The position numbers and the translations under genes were made by a program. This document shows, one piece after another, positions 36,240 through 45,870 of a stretch of 64,000 nucleotides of DNA. Source of the DNA: Molanna angustata (lineage: Eukaryota; Arthropoda; Insecta; Trichoptera; Molannidae); NCBI GenBank assembly GCA_963576475.1, contig OY754982.1, positions 16,682,217-16,746,216 on the forward strand, in the 5' to 3' direction. Under the pieces are notes generated by a model. It ran no database searches, was not told where the DNA came from, and was given only the letters and a program-made list of their open reading frames with translations. Each line of letters starts with the position of its first letter. Position 1 is the stretch's first letter.

Positions 36240-36660
36240 TGTACTCTATTTTGGGCTATCCGCTGCCATCTACGACACGGAAGTCAAACAATGATATTTC
36301 TTCAACTTTTTTGTGAGCTTTCTACGCCTCTTTTGTTGGTCCAGAGCCTCCACTTCAGGATTCTAGGTGACCATCTGACTACTTTAAATACATACATATG
36401 TACATATGTGGCTCTACAACACGAGCCATGGCCTTCTGTAGACTTCGCCTCCAAGACTGTCGGTTTTACGCAGCACCACGCCAGTTATGGATACCTATGC
36501 TATAAGCATCCTCTCCAACTCCGTCCAATCACCGAAGCTTCGATCCTTCAGCTCTCCTTCTACCCCTGGTTCTCCATTTAAAATCGCCTTTGGGATGTCT
36601 TTATCGCCCATTCCTTGAACGTGTCTGGCCAACCTTAGTCTCACAATCATTATGCCTCAG
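36240..36660 (-). pseudogene. LINE 3' coding relic
   Basis: The minus strand near 36655-36515 reads IVRLRLARHVQGMGDKDIPK, then AILNGEPGVEGELKDRS, like the R-L-x-W-x-G-H-V-x-R-M ... I-P-K-x-x-x-x-G motifs of LINE tails. Frameshifts follow. The plus-strand 114-codon frame here is an antisense shadow. Confidence 0.5.
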
Positions 36661-36684
36661 ATAAATCTACTTTAATTTTGATAG

Positions 36685-36850
36685 TAATTTTTTAACATCT
36701 CAATAGAAACGAAGTTGGAATATTATAGAAGAATCGGGAATTTAAGGCACCTACAGGGCTTACGACATTTCATTGGTAATCGGTGACATGACTCCTGACA
36801 GGGAAAAAACCAATGTTTGTGTATATGCAACTTTTGAAATATTCTATTTA
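36685..36850. mobile_element. Foldback family F1, copy 3 (right arm deleted)
   Basis: AACATCTCAATAGAAACGAA...AAGGCACCTACAGGGCTTACG followed directly by GACTCCTGACAGGG and CCAATGTTTGTGTATATGCA. The interior and right arm present at 23525 are missing, consistent with a hairpin-mediated deletion. Confidence 0.7.
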
Positions 36851-36881
36851 ATCTACTTTTTAATATATTTTTAAATTAATG

Positions 36882-37467
36882 GAGGACTGCTGCCAATGTA
36901 CTTATTTTTCAATTTGATATACCATCTTTATAATTTCTTGTAGAAATATAATGGCATACCCCGATTTTCAATGTATATCTTATATTTTTAATAAAATATA
37001 AGACGTAGTTCAACTTTTTTTTTTAAATTAAAGAAGATAAAAATATCTAGAAAAATATGATGTGACGTTGCATTAATGCTTCAGGTTTAGTAAATAAACC
37101 TAAAAAACATTTATTTTCCATTCAGCGCCATTGCGAAATAAAAGTTTTTTTGGTTTATTAACTTAACCTGATGCATTAATGCAATGTTATATCGTATTTT
37201 TCCAGATATTTTGATCTTCTTTAATTTATAAAAAAAATATAATGCTATACCTTATAATTTTTTAGAAATTTAAGATAAATGTTAAAAATCGGGGTATATT
37301 TATTATTTTCCTACAAGAATATAATATAGAACATAATTAAAAAATTAAGGTATATTTTTCTTTATTAATATCCAAACTAACTAGGTTATTTTTTTCAAAA
37401 TGATTCGTTTTGTAGTAATGATGCAAATTCAAATTGAAAAAATAGATACGTTGGCAGCAGTCACCCT
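36882..37467. mobile_element. Foldback element, about 585 bp
   Basis: The ends are GGACTGCTGCCAATGTA and, inverted, TACGTTGGCAGCAGTC. Matching inner blocks: CATACCCCGATTTTCAATGT with AAAATCGGGGTATATTTA, and GTTGCATTAATGCTTCAGGTT with AACCTGATGCATTAATGCAA. The arms meet near 37120-37130. No ORF and the target-site duplication is unclear. Confidence 0.8.
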
Positions 37468-37777
37468 CTATCAAACAAATCGCTCGTATAGCAATTTAAA
37501 ATATTATAAATTGAATTAACCCGACATTTTCAATTAGAATACCTGGGTTGTATTGTAGAAGGTTGTTTCACTATGTATAATAATTATAATTAGCGCCACA
37601 ATAATATGAACTCAAGTCTATAGTCCATGCCTCTTACCTAATACTTCCCGCTCAGCTCTCGTTTGCTCAAACCACGTATTACTTTCTGTTCCTAACTACT
37701 ATACGTTGCTAAGCAGCAATGCATTCGCTATAAGAACTTTGCTACGCTTCTATGGACTTCTTTGAATGCACTATTTA
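37468..37777. other. No gene seen
   Basis: No repeat recognised. A GC-moderate stretch at 37615-37755 has no long open frame. Confidence 0.45.
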
Positions 37778-38396
37778 AACATACAGTTTATACTAAGTTT
37801 AGTTTGTCGATCGACAATTCTTGATAGAACTCCATTGTACGTTGATATGTTATAAAAAATATAAAAATACTTGGTAATTGTTCTATTGTGTTTATTTGAT
37901 TATTGACGCGTTTCGTGCAAAGCACATCGTCAGAATAATGCTCTACAAGACTGAGACTAGTGGTTATATACAAAATTTACATGGCAGGTGTATAAAAATG
38001 TTGGTTTTTGAACGGTTGAAAAGAAGTTATATAATGCAAATGAATCTATACAAATCTACGTTTTAATACAATGAATGTAGTTGGGTCACTGGTTGTAGTC
38101 CCCTGTGTCCATTTGGACACAGGGGACTACAACCAGTGACCCAACTACATTCATTGTATTAAAACGTAGATTTGTATAGATTCATTTGCATTATATAACT
38201 TCTTTTCAACCGTTCAAAAACCAACATTTTTATACACCTGCCATGTAAATTTTGTATATAACCACTAGTCTCAGTCTTGTAGAGCATTATTCTGACGATG
38301 TGCTTTGCACGAAACGCGTCAATAATCAAATAAACACAATAGAACAATTACCAAGTATTTTTATATTTTTTATAACATATCAACATACAGTTTATA
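37778..38396. mobile_element. Foldback element with about 275-bp arms; Penelope-like ribozyme-type motif
   Basis: Arms 37837-38111 and 38114-38388 are near-perfect reverse complements around a TT centre (TGTCCATTTGGACA). A 15-bp direct repeat AACATACAGTTTATA flanks the unit at 37778-37792 and 38382-38396, suggesting a target-site duplication. Each arm holds CTGACGATGTGCTTTGCACG followed by AAACGCGTC (38292-38320 on plus), which matches the CTGANGA-stem-GAAA layout of hammerhead ribozymes found in Penelope-like retroelements. The identical 62-codon peptides on both strands are palindrome artefacts. Confidence 0.8.
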
Positions 38397-38534
38397 TATT
38401 AAAATATACAAAATATAACCGCGAATCTATCTATATATTATCCAGAAACTAAGTATAAATAAAATCATAGTTAAAATTAAATAAATCGTTCGATGCAGTA
38501 TTATAAGGTGTTGGAATATTGGACAGAAACATTA

Positions 38535-39400
38535 AGATTCTTACTCTCCACAATATGGAATAGTGGAGAGTCATAATTTCACAATTTTTAAGCTTTTTTT
38601 TACATCAATTTCTCAATGGGTATCGTGTAGAGAGTGCACACTATACACCATAAACTAAAAGCTGGTTAGTTTTCTATACATATCCGTTATTTTTTTCTCT
38701 ATGATTTCATCTGTCCAAATTTTCAAAGTGGTCTCACGGTTTGGAAAATCGAGGTATTTTTATACTTTTTGAAATGTTGATACAATAAAATTACACTATC
38801 AAAAATGCATTCAAGGATTTTATTTTATTGAAAAGGGTACCTCGACAGACAGGTCAAAATTTAAAAAAAAAATCTATGGTCTACCATATCAATGTGAAAT
38901 AAATTTCATATTTGTATGAAAAATGTATATAACAGAAGTAAAATAGCTTCTGTAAGGGATAATTGAGTGATCAACTTCATATTGATATTGCATGTTTCTC
39001 TAAAGACAAGTGTATATTTTACTCTCCACTTCATCTTCCTCAAGGGGTAGGCAGTGAGAACCGAACACCACATTCTTCTATCTTGACACATACATCGCCT
39101 CATCAACATTGATACACTGTCTCATACATGCTCATCTTGCTAGTAATGCAATTTTACTTAAAATTTCTCATCAGGTATCATGTAGAAAATACATACTATG
39201 AGTTTCGTGACAATGTTTTTGTGTCTATGGTGTATTGTGAAAACTTTTATCCTCTGGGAATCTTATATTTGTTTAGGAATCTAGTATAAATGTTCTTCAT
39301 AAAAATGCATTTAGAGACTGTCAACCTTTCAAGAAGAAAAAAATGAACACTTACTATGGTGTGGAGAGTTTAGTGTTGGCTACAACCCACACGTTTTTTA
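38535..39400 (+). mobile_element. Interspersed element S (single-unit relative of the 57-63 kb satellite element)
   Basis: The left end TTACTCTCCACAATATGGAA...GTGGAGAGTCATAATTTC equals the inverted right end of the 57-63 kb element (63168-63240) and the sequence at the window end. The right end GGTGTGGAGAGTTTAGTGTT...GGCTACAACCCACACG equals its inverted left end at 57335. Inside, AAAGCTGGTTAGTTTTCTAT then TGATTTCATCTGTCC then TTTTCAAAGTGG is a diverged reverse complement of one 313-bp satellite unit. A LINE tail is nested at 39022-39112. No ORF. Confidence 0.75.
39022..39112 (-). pseudogene. LINE 3' tail fragment nested in element S
   Basis: The minus strand reads MRRCMCQDRRMWCSVLTAYP then LRKMKWRV, the sister of the fragment at 30829-30926. 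It splits element S. Confidence 0.6.
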
Positions 39401-39479
39401 AATAAGAATGAATATGTCCTTGTTAAAAGAACATATACATCCTCATACACTCCTATATTTAGTATATGCTTGTGCTATG

Positions 39480-39600
39480 GTGAACGAAATCGGTTGTAGC
39501 AGGATTCAAAATCGCGACCACTGGATTACCTACTAACCCAGCGCCTTCCTTTAGCCATTAGGCCAGGCAAGTCAAAAAATAACTTACTTTATTTTTCATT
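39480..39600 (-). mobile_element. Possible tRNA-derived SINE head
   Basis: On the minus strand GACTTGCCTGGCCTAATGGC (A-box-like TGGCCTAATGG) and TTTTGAATCCTGC (weak B box GATTTTGAATCC) are about 55 bp apart. It could be a decayed tRNA-like head, but the body matches no other copy in the window. Confidence 0.3.
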
Positions 39601-39859
39601 CGGTCGTAGCTCAGTAATTTAGATATTTGAATCCAAAGTCATAAATGACTCCACTGGTGCAACTTGTCATTAATATGTAACTACAAGTTTCCTCGTGAAA
39701 CATAGTTTGTTAAATGTTTGAGAAAAAAATATAAAACAATACGAACCTTATTGTGTTATTTTTCGTTAAGAAGTAGGGTTATTAGCAATGCCAATTACTC
39801 ATTTGTCGTTTTTACATGCTGTGCATATTTGTTTTCGTTGGTGTTTTATGATCAAAGAT

Positions 39860-40145
39860 CCCAGTGCCCACTAAAACAAAAGCCGTAGAATTTCATCTTG
39901 ATATTATGTTGCCGTTTCAATTCGTCGGGGCCGACATTTCGTGTTTGTTAGGAGATCGCTTCATAGCTTCGTGGCTGACGAAAACATATAGAGCCGTCGC
40001 CATGGCAACTGCCTTAATTATGTTTCTTCGGCATTAATAAGGTACTAAGTTTATTATTGCTATTACGTTTCACGTACATCCGCCATCCGCTTCTTGGCGA
40101 GAGTTTCGGTCGGTTTCCGTGTGGCGGCGCGTGGTTAGCGGTTTC
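39860..40145. other. GC-richer, single-copy-looking stretch
   Basis: It contrasts with its AT-rich surroundings: CCGTTTCAATTCGTCGGGGC, TCGCTTCATAGCTTCGTGGC, TCGCCATGGCAACTGCC and TTTCCGTGTGGCGGCGCGTG. No open frame of note. It is a candidate for a conserved non-coding or 5' regulatory segment of a gene outside the window. Confidence 0.4.
39996..40009. promoter_or_regulatory. RFX X-box-like site
   Basis: GTCGCCATGGCAAC fits the X-box consensus RYYNYY-N(1-3)-RRNRAC exactly, with AT as the spacer, and is nearly palindromic. RFX factors bind such sites upstream of ciliary genes in flies and worms. A chance match is possible in 64 kb. The GC-richer context gives mild support. Confidence 0.35.
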
Positions 40146-40289
40146 AACATAAAAACTACTTTGACTATACACAAAGGTTCGCGTTAATAATTATATACTC
40201 TGAAACTATTTCTTATACAAATTGTATTCATTCAGAATTTCCCAAGTAATTTTATGCAAGCATTCATATTAATTAATCGTTCGATAATT

Positions 40290-40700
40290 TCGAAATATAC
40301 CTATTCTGTCGATAGCGATAGTATGTATAGTTGATGAATAAATACCAAACTATTAACCCATAGGTAAATCCAAAACAGCATGATGGTATGTATGTATGTT
40401 TGGAGATTAAGTATCAAACTATTAAGTCTTCTTAGATATTGTTTATAGGCGACTGCCATACAAATTACATGAAGCGATGTCGTCACTAAATTCAATTTTT
40501 ATAAAAATTGTTAAAAAAAATTGAGATGTACTGCTTCAATGTTGATATTTTTTAAAGAAAATTAAATTATCTAGTTGAGGTGTTTCGGATTTTTTTGATA
40601 TTTTAAAAACTTTGGAAATATAGGCAGTTAAACACATAAATTTATTATAAAAAAATATTTTTCTTAATAAAAAATGTTTGAGAATCTCAATCAACAAGCT
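40290..40700 (+). mobile_element. Interspersed repeat family R4, copy 2 (3' truncated)
   Basis: CTGTCGATAGCGATAGTATG, GATTAAGTATCAAACTATTA, GCCATACAAATTACATGAAG, CGATGTCGTCACTAAATTCA and AATTAAATTATCTAGTTGAG match 52910-53350 in order. The later part present in copies 1 and 3 is absent. Confidence 0.75.
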
Positions 40701-40816
40701 TCATACAATAGCTACATACAGTAAAATTTTATAATTGGTAAACTATCGCCAGTAACACTTTTTTTGAAATCGAATATCTTACATTTTATCTTACATTTTC
40801 AGAGTGACATGTAAAG

Positions 40817-41103
40817 TAGCTTAATTCCATTGATGGATTTGACGGTAACTGTGTAGTAGTCCATGATAACAATAATAATGGTGCAAATTCTTTGCTAAAT
40901 ACCACTTGGTGATTTAAAATTAAGCACTTCTAGTTTCGGGAGAGCACTCCTCTCATCGACAGGTGTATTATAACTCCCATCGACAGTTATAATACACCTG
41001 TCGATGGGAGGAGTGCTTTTCCGAAACTAGTAGTGCTTTATTTTAACTCACAAAGTGGTATTTAGCAAAGTATTTGCACCATTATTGTTGTTAGCTTAAT
41101 TCC
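40817..41103. mobile_element. Foldback element, about 105-bp arms
   Basis: Arms from about 40868 to 40968 and 40978 to 41091: ATGGTGCAAATTCTTTGCTA, TTCTAGTTTCGGGAGAGCAC, CATCGACAGGTGTATTATAA against their reverse complements, around a CCCATCGAC centre. A 12-bp direct repeat TAGCTTAATTCC flanks it (40817-40828 and 41092-41103), a candidate target-site duplication, leaving about 40 bp non-palindromic on the left as at 37793. Confidence 0.8.
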
Positions 41104-41332
41104 TGTTGATCACGATTATACCTAAGAACAATAACAAAATAAGTTGGTATCATACTTGTATTTTAAGCAATAATTTAAACCATTAATAAACACTTTAACT
41201 CAAATAATAAATAAAAAACCATCTGACTGCCTAACTTTGCAACTATTTCGTGAATTTCAAGTGCCGACTTCTTAAAACATTTATAAAAAAATGTGCTATT
41301 TCAAATACATAAAGACATAGGAAGATCGCACC
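41104..41332. other. No gene seen
   Basis: AT-rich spacer. Confidence 0.45.
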
Positions 41333-41720
41333 ATGCGTTTGTACGTGTGTGCGAGTGATAGACAAAATGTAGTGGGTCAATTGTGTACCCCGTTAACACA
41401 TACAAGTTTTGCACAGCACTATTACACTTACAATGGGGTGGTGTGGTTCAATCAACCTGAAACAGACTTGAGACTGGCAAATGAATATAATGAATTCAAT
41501 AAGAAAATAAAAAATAAAAAACTTATTAAATTTGACTGAATTTTAAATTATATTAACTTCTTTTTGTATAGATAATAATTATGTACTGTAATATTTTTTG
41601 TCTTTTGCTTTTAAACATCTCCTTTACATACGAGTGCTTGCGCTCTAGTAAAGGGAAATGTGTTTTTACGAACTGTGTATCTTTTTCTATATTATTTTAA
41701 TGTTATTTTATATATGTATT
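41333..41720 (+). pseudogene. Possible LINE 3' end
   Basis: A 68-codon frame (41333-41539) ends TYNGVVWFNQPETDLRLANE then FNKKIKNKK. It loosely resembles the W-N-x-L-P ... F-K-x-K-L-K end of LINE reverse transcriptases. The following sequence has a CTTTACATACGAG / CTCTAGTAAAG stem-loop (about 41630-41655), as LINE 3' UTRs often do. Low certainty. Confidence 0.35.
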
Positions 41721-42079
41721 ATAAATTTAATTTAATACAACATTAATATCATATATCAAAGGTTTGACGAACCACCATTGATTTATTGTGAATAACATTA
41801 TTCAGTTTAAATACAATGAGGGCTGTACCTTCGGGCAAGAATATCTTGATACTGTGAACAATTCACATGTATGTGGATCATGGATACTTGGAAGAGGAGG
41901 TTATATCTGACGGTGCAGTATATTGTTATAGTTTAACCTCCGATGCATTCGTCAGCACAAGCCGTAGGATAATGATGTGTGGAGAACAAACTTACCGTTG
42001 AATAGACAGCGCAAACTTATATTTTGAAGCAATGGATATCAAAGCAGAAAAACAAAGATTGCAATAGAATAATATAAAT
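41721..42079. other. No gene seen
   Basis: No recognisable repeat or frame. Confidence 0.45.
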
Positions 42080-42200
42080 ATTTATACATATAAATCTTCT
42101 GTACGTGTGTATGTCACTGAACTCCTCCTAAACGGCTGAACCGATTTTGATGAAATTTTTTGTGTGTTTGTGTAAGTCTCTGAGTGATTTAGATTAACAA
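42080..42200 (+). mobile_element. Interspersed repeat start, Helitron-like type
   Basis: TAAATCTTCTGTACGTGTGT then CTCCTAAACGGCTGAACCGA, TTTTGATGAAATTTT parallels the 5' part of the Helitron-like elements at 1453 and 30420 (CTCCTAAACGG..., CCGATTACAATGAAACTTTGG), but it is a different family. No 3' CTAG end identified. Confidence 0.35.
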
Positions 42201-42659
42201 AATGGAATTTTAAACATTAATATAATAAAAGGAAAACAAAAAAAAACATGATTTTAACTATAAATAATGATTGATGGCGCTAATGTCGAATAGGCAATGT
42301 TTAGTTTTTTTTCCATCTGTCAACACGAAGAAATCTGTCATTGGCGTCGTAGTTTGGCTTTTTTAGTCATTTAAAGTTCTTTTCGCTCTGTTTTGGTATT
42401 AGTCATATTTCAATTATATACAATTATATAAACAGACTTATGAATTTGAAGTATCTACGCAAAAGGAATACAGTTCATAAAAAATCCTATAAATCGAGTC
42501 CCTTTCCCGTAAAAGTGGTTGGTGTAAATTATTATTAACGAATAAATAAACATATTATTGTAAATTTTAATTAGGCTATCTTGTGTTATTAAAAATCATT
42601 TTTTATGCCTTGACAATACCTTGAAATCAAAATTGAAAAGTCAAATAAAATATAAATTG
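42201..42659. other. No gene seen
   Basis: AT-rich; possibly the body of the repeat that starts at 42080. Confidence 0.4.
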
Positions 42660-42790
42660 TCTTTTTTTATTTATTCATTAAGGAATAGGTACAAGCAGTT
42701 ACAGAATATAAATGTCTGTATAACTAATAGCAATATGTTAAGTCCACATTTATCTGCAACCTTACAGTATTAGGTAACAATATATGGGTT
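42660..42790 (-). mobile_element. Retroelement 3' end
   Basis: TTTTTTATTTATTCATTAAG then GAATAGGTACAAGCAGTTAC. On the minus strand it ends in an AATAAATAAAAAA tail. Confidence 0.4.
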
Positions 42791-43628
42791 TAAGTGAAAG
42801 TTTGCAAAGTAACACAATAAAAATAAAAGGCCATAAATGATAAAACAAGTAAAAAATAATAAAAAAAGAACATTAAGGAAATGAAATAGTTAAGTAGATT
42901 ATACAAAAACATTAGGGGGCTAAATAAAACAATAATTATACAAAAACATAAGAAGAGTTAAAAATTGTAAATAATTAAGAAGCCATAATTCAATAATTTA
43001 AGTGGTGTATGTTTATTATGTCATCGCGTGTTGTGGTGATGATTTTTGATTTGATGATTTCTTATAAATTCTAGTACGATATTTAAGTTAATCAAGTGTT
43101 GTACATAAAATGGATGATAGAATACATACTACAGAGAGTCCTTGCCTCGTATAAATCCGTCACGGTCCCATAGTTTCGGGTCCAATACTCTTGTCTCTTG
43201 TACCACACTTGGGATGATGATAATAATAAGATAAACTGGGCCGTTTAGTTTATCTGAAGCCACCCTCTCGACATTACTACCAAATTGAACAATAAATTCA
43301 AGTCACAAGTTGCAAGCGGGCCAAATAATACAATGGAGACTGGAGACTTGAGAGGGACCTACACTAAAATAGTATACACAGTAGATATCTCCTTGCCTCT
43401 TATACCGTCACTACATTTGGTAAGTATTTCAATGGTACATCTAACTAGTCTAAACAGAAGACCGTCTGAAACTCTAGTCCAACATTTCATATTGTGCCAT
43501 TTTTATGGCTTCGTTAGTCAGGCGTATTAAATAATTAAAAAAAAAACAATAACATTTTATGAATTTTTGAAAAAGAACATGTTTGGATAATCGTAACCAA
43601 AATAAATTGAAAAAACCATGCATAGACG
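42791..43628. other. No gene seen
   Basis: 43130-43530 is less AT-rich. An 81-codon frame at 43285-43530 has no recognisable motif. Confidence 0.45.
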
Positions 43629-44046
43629 ACAATTGACAATCGTATCATTAGATTTTGAGAAAGCGCATCTATGGACAATCGTATCATTCGATTTTGAGAA
43701 GGCGCATCTATGGTCAATCGTATCATTAGATTTTGGGAAGGCGCATGTATGGACAATCGTATCACTAGATTTTGAGAAGGTGTATGAATGGACGATCGTA
43801 TCGCTATATTTTAGAAGGCGCATGTATGGAAAATCGTATAATTATATTTTGAGAAGGCGCATGTATGGACAATCGTATTACTAGATTTTGAGAAGGTGCA
43901 TGAATGGACAATCATATCGCTAGATTTTGAGAAGGCGCATGTTTGGACAATCGTATGATTATATTTTGAGAAGTTGCATATTTGGACAATCGTATCACTA
44001 GATTTTGAGAAGATGCATGTATGGACAATCGTATCATTAGATTTTG
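43629..44046 (+). repeat. 39-bp minisatellite, about 11 units
   Basis: Units like TGGACAATCGTATCATTAGA then TTTTGAGAAGGCGCATGTA, starting near 43636 and 43675 and onward. The period is 13 codons, so frames stay open on both strands (S-L-D-F-E-K-A-H-x-W-T-I-V on plus; S-N-D-T-I-V-H-x-C-A-F-S-K on minus). One unit lacks a few bases near 43812-43822, which shifts the frame. Confidence 0.95.
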
Positions 44047-44165
44047 ATTGAATTTCGTGTTTTGTGATTTTTTTTTTACTAATTCTGATACTCAAAATTC
44101 TAGTTTTATTTATTTAATTTGTTCAAACAAGTGTGAAAATAAGGATTTGTTGATATTGTATTCAA
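44047..44165. other. Spacer
   Basis: AT-rich; nothing recognised. Confidence 0.4.
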
Positions 44166-44282
44166 CAGGGTCGTATTACGGGAGTTATTTAAGAAAAAGG
44201 TCCCGTACTGCGAGAATACTGCTTACAAAACCTCAAATTTTTCTTATATTTTTCTCAAATAACTCCCGTAATGCGACCCTTA
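44166..44282. mobile_element. Short MITE, 117 bp with about 32-bp terminal inverted repeats
   Basis: AGGGTCGTATTACGGGAGTT...ATTTAAGAAAAA on the left and TTTTTCTCAAATAACTCCCG...TAATGCGACCCT on the right. The interior is about 50 bp. The target-site duplication is not clear. Confidence 0.8.
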
Positions 44283-44739
44283 AGCAAGTATTACAAGAAT
44301 ATAAGTATTCATTTTTGATTATATTTTAATATTTAGGAAAACTAGCGTACCAACCTACTTTTATTGTCATAGTTTTTACAATTTTTAAATATTGTAGCGA
44401 CCAGATGGAGTGACTAAAGGTAAAACTATGCAATAAATAATATTATTACGCTATGAATTGTTTGAATATGAAAATTACATGCTTTTGTGTTTGGTACTCT
44501 TCAACTGAGGTACTTACCCACCTTATACATTATACTATTCACATCGCCTACTTTCTTGACTGAAACATCCCTCCCAGTGATGTCATATATTAATTTGTTC
44601 GTGTCCTGGAATTACTTGTATATGTCATATTGTTTTGGACTATAGTTTCTCTCACTCTTTTGCCCTCCAGACCACATTTTTTTATAGTTAGATATTAATA
44701 AACCTCCTATCTTTTTTTTACATAACTTTTTTCATAACT
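44283..44739. other. No gene seen
   Basis: May include the decayed upstream part of the LINE at 44740, but I cannot read a reverse-transcriptase motif in it. Confidence 0.4.
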
Positions 44740-44984
44740 CTACAAGATCTGCACTTCTATACCATTTTAAACACAACATATCCACTATTCACAATACACA
44801 ACCTCCAAGAACAACAAGATCCTCTATCACCAACACAATAAATATCCCGAAGTTACAAACTACTCATGGACAAAGACATTTTAAATACTATGCCATCAAA
44901 CTACATAATTGTCTACCAACCTCACTAAAACTGCTACCACAAAACACATCGTCACAAAAAACACATAACAGCATGGATAAATAA
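44740..44984 (+). pseudogene. LINE reverse-transcriptase C-terminal end
   Basis: An open frame of about 80 codons ends with TAA at 44982-44984: ALLYHFKHNISTIHNTQPPR, then TINIPKLQTTHGQRHFKYYA, IKLHNCLPTSLKLLPQN. The Y/H-G-x-R-x-F-x-Y-x-A-x-x-L-x-N-x-L-P block is the classic end of LINE reverse transcriptases of the jockey/CR1 kind. It has no start codon and is 5' truncated. Its 3' UTR continues to about 45870 and is split by the TTA-flanked MITE at 45068-45628. Confidence 0.75.
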
Positions 44985-45870
44985 CACCGTTTCAGAACAA
45001 ATCAATTACATAATTACACCCAATCAAATATAATTAAAATCCACATTTTTATCTCAATAATTATTTACCGTCTTACTTATAAACGTAAACTATCTATAGT
45101 ACCTGGTAATAGATCGTGATTAACGTAAAAGTTTACTTATAAACCGTGACTATCTTTATTACGCCTTAATTTCATATACGTCAATTTAAGACAGGTCGAG
45201 AGGTTGTTTAACGCTTGACTAACGCGTCATAACAAATATTTCAAAATGGCGGATCTTTCACATATGTTCCGACGCATTTTTGAGATTGACAGAAAAATTT
45301 AATACTTATAACGATTTTCCTAGTTATTCTTCATCGCAATCGTGTTTAATTTGACTCAACACGGCACAACGCGGTTTTCGTTTTCATTTTTCGATGTCAG
45401 CTATCCAAAAATTACATGCAATTTTCTATTTTTTGACATTTGTGAAGCCAATGTAACCATATGAAAAAAATAAATGAGGGTGTTCGTAAACAATTTAGTG
45501 AACTAGTTAGTCATATCTTAGTATACGTTTATAAGTAAGATTTTTTAATACCGATCTTAACTATTTTAGTCGTGCTTATCTAGTTGCGCGTTTAGTAAGC
45601 TATTAACGAAATCTAATAAGTAAGACCGTTAATGTATAATTTAATTCAAGAACTACATATATAAATAATGTACTATCTATGTCACACAACTGTTCTAATG
45701 AACACCTTGGCACAGGACTTCCTAGTGAGGTGTTCATCGTATCCTATCAATTACAATACTTATCAATAAATAATGCACATACACATATGTACACACGCAC
45801 TTAACTTTTAGCTCCAGTATGTAATTGTATTTGTAACTTCCTCATTGTATTGTTAATAATAAATAAAATA
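44985..45870 (+). mobile_element. LINE 3' UTR, split by a MITE
   Basis: After the MITE the UTR has a strong stem (GAACACCTTGGCACAGGACT, then CCTAGTGAGGTGTTC) at 45700-45735 and ends in GTTAATAATAAATAAAATAA at about 45870. Confidence 0.6.
45068..45628. mobile_element. PIF/Harbinger-like MITE, 561 bp, TTA target duplication
   Basis: Flanked by TTA (45065-45067 and 45629-45631). The ends are CCGTCTTACTTATAAACG and, inverted, CGGTCTTACTTATTAGA. A subterminal copy of the same phrase, inverted, is at 45517 (ATACGTTTATAAGTAAGA). The 3-bp TTA duplication is typical of PIF/Harbinger. No transposase frame, so it is non-autonomous. Confidence 0.8.

Noticed and set aside
36237..36581. 114-codon frame on the plus strand as a host gene
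   Set aside because: It is antisense to a LINE tail that can be read on the minus strand.
37878..38347. Two identical 62-codon proteins on opposite strands
   Set aside because: They are mirror readings of a palindromic element.
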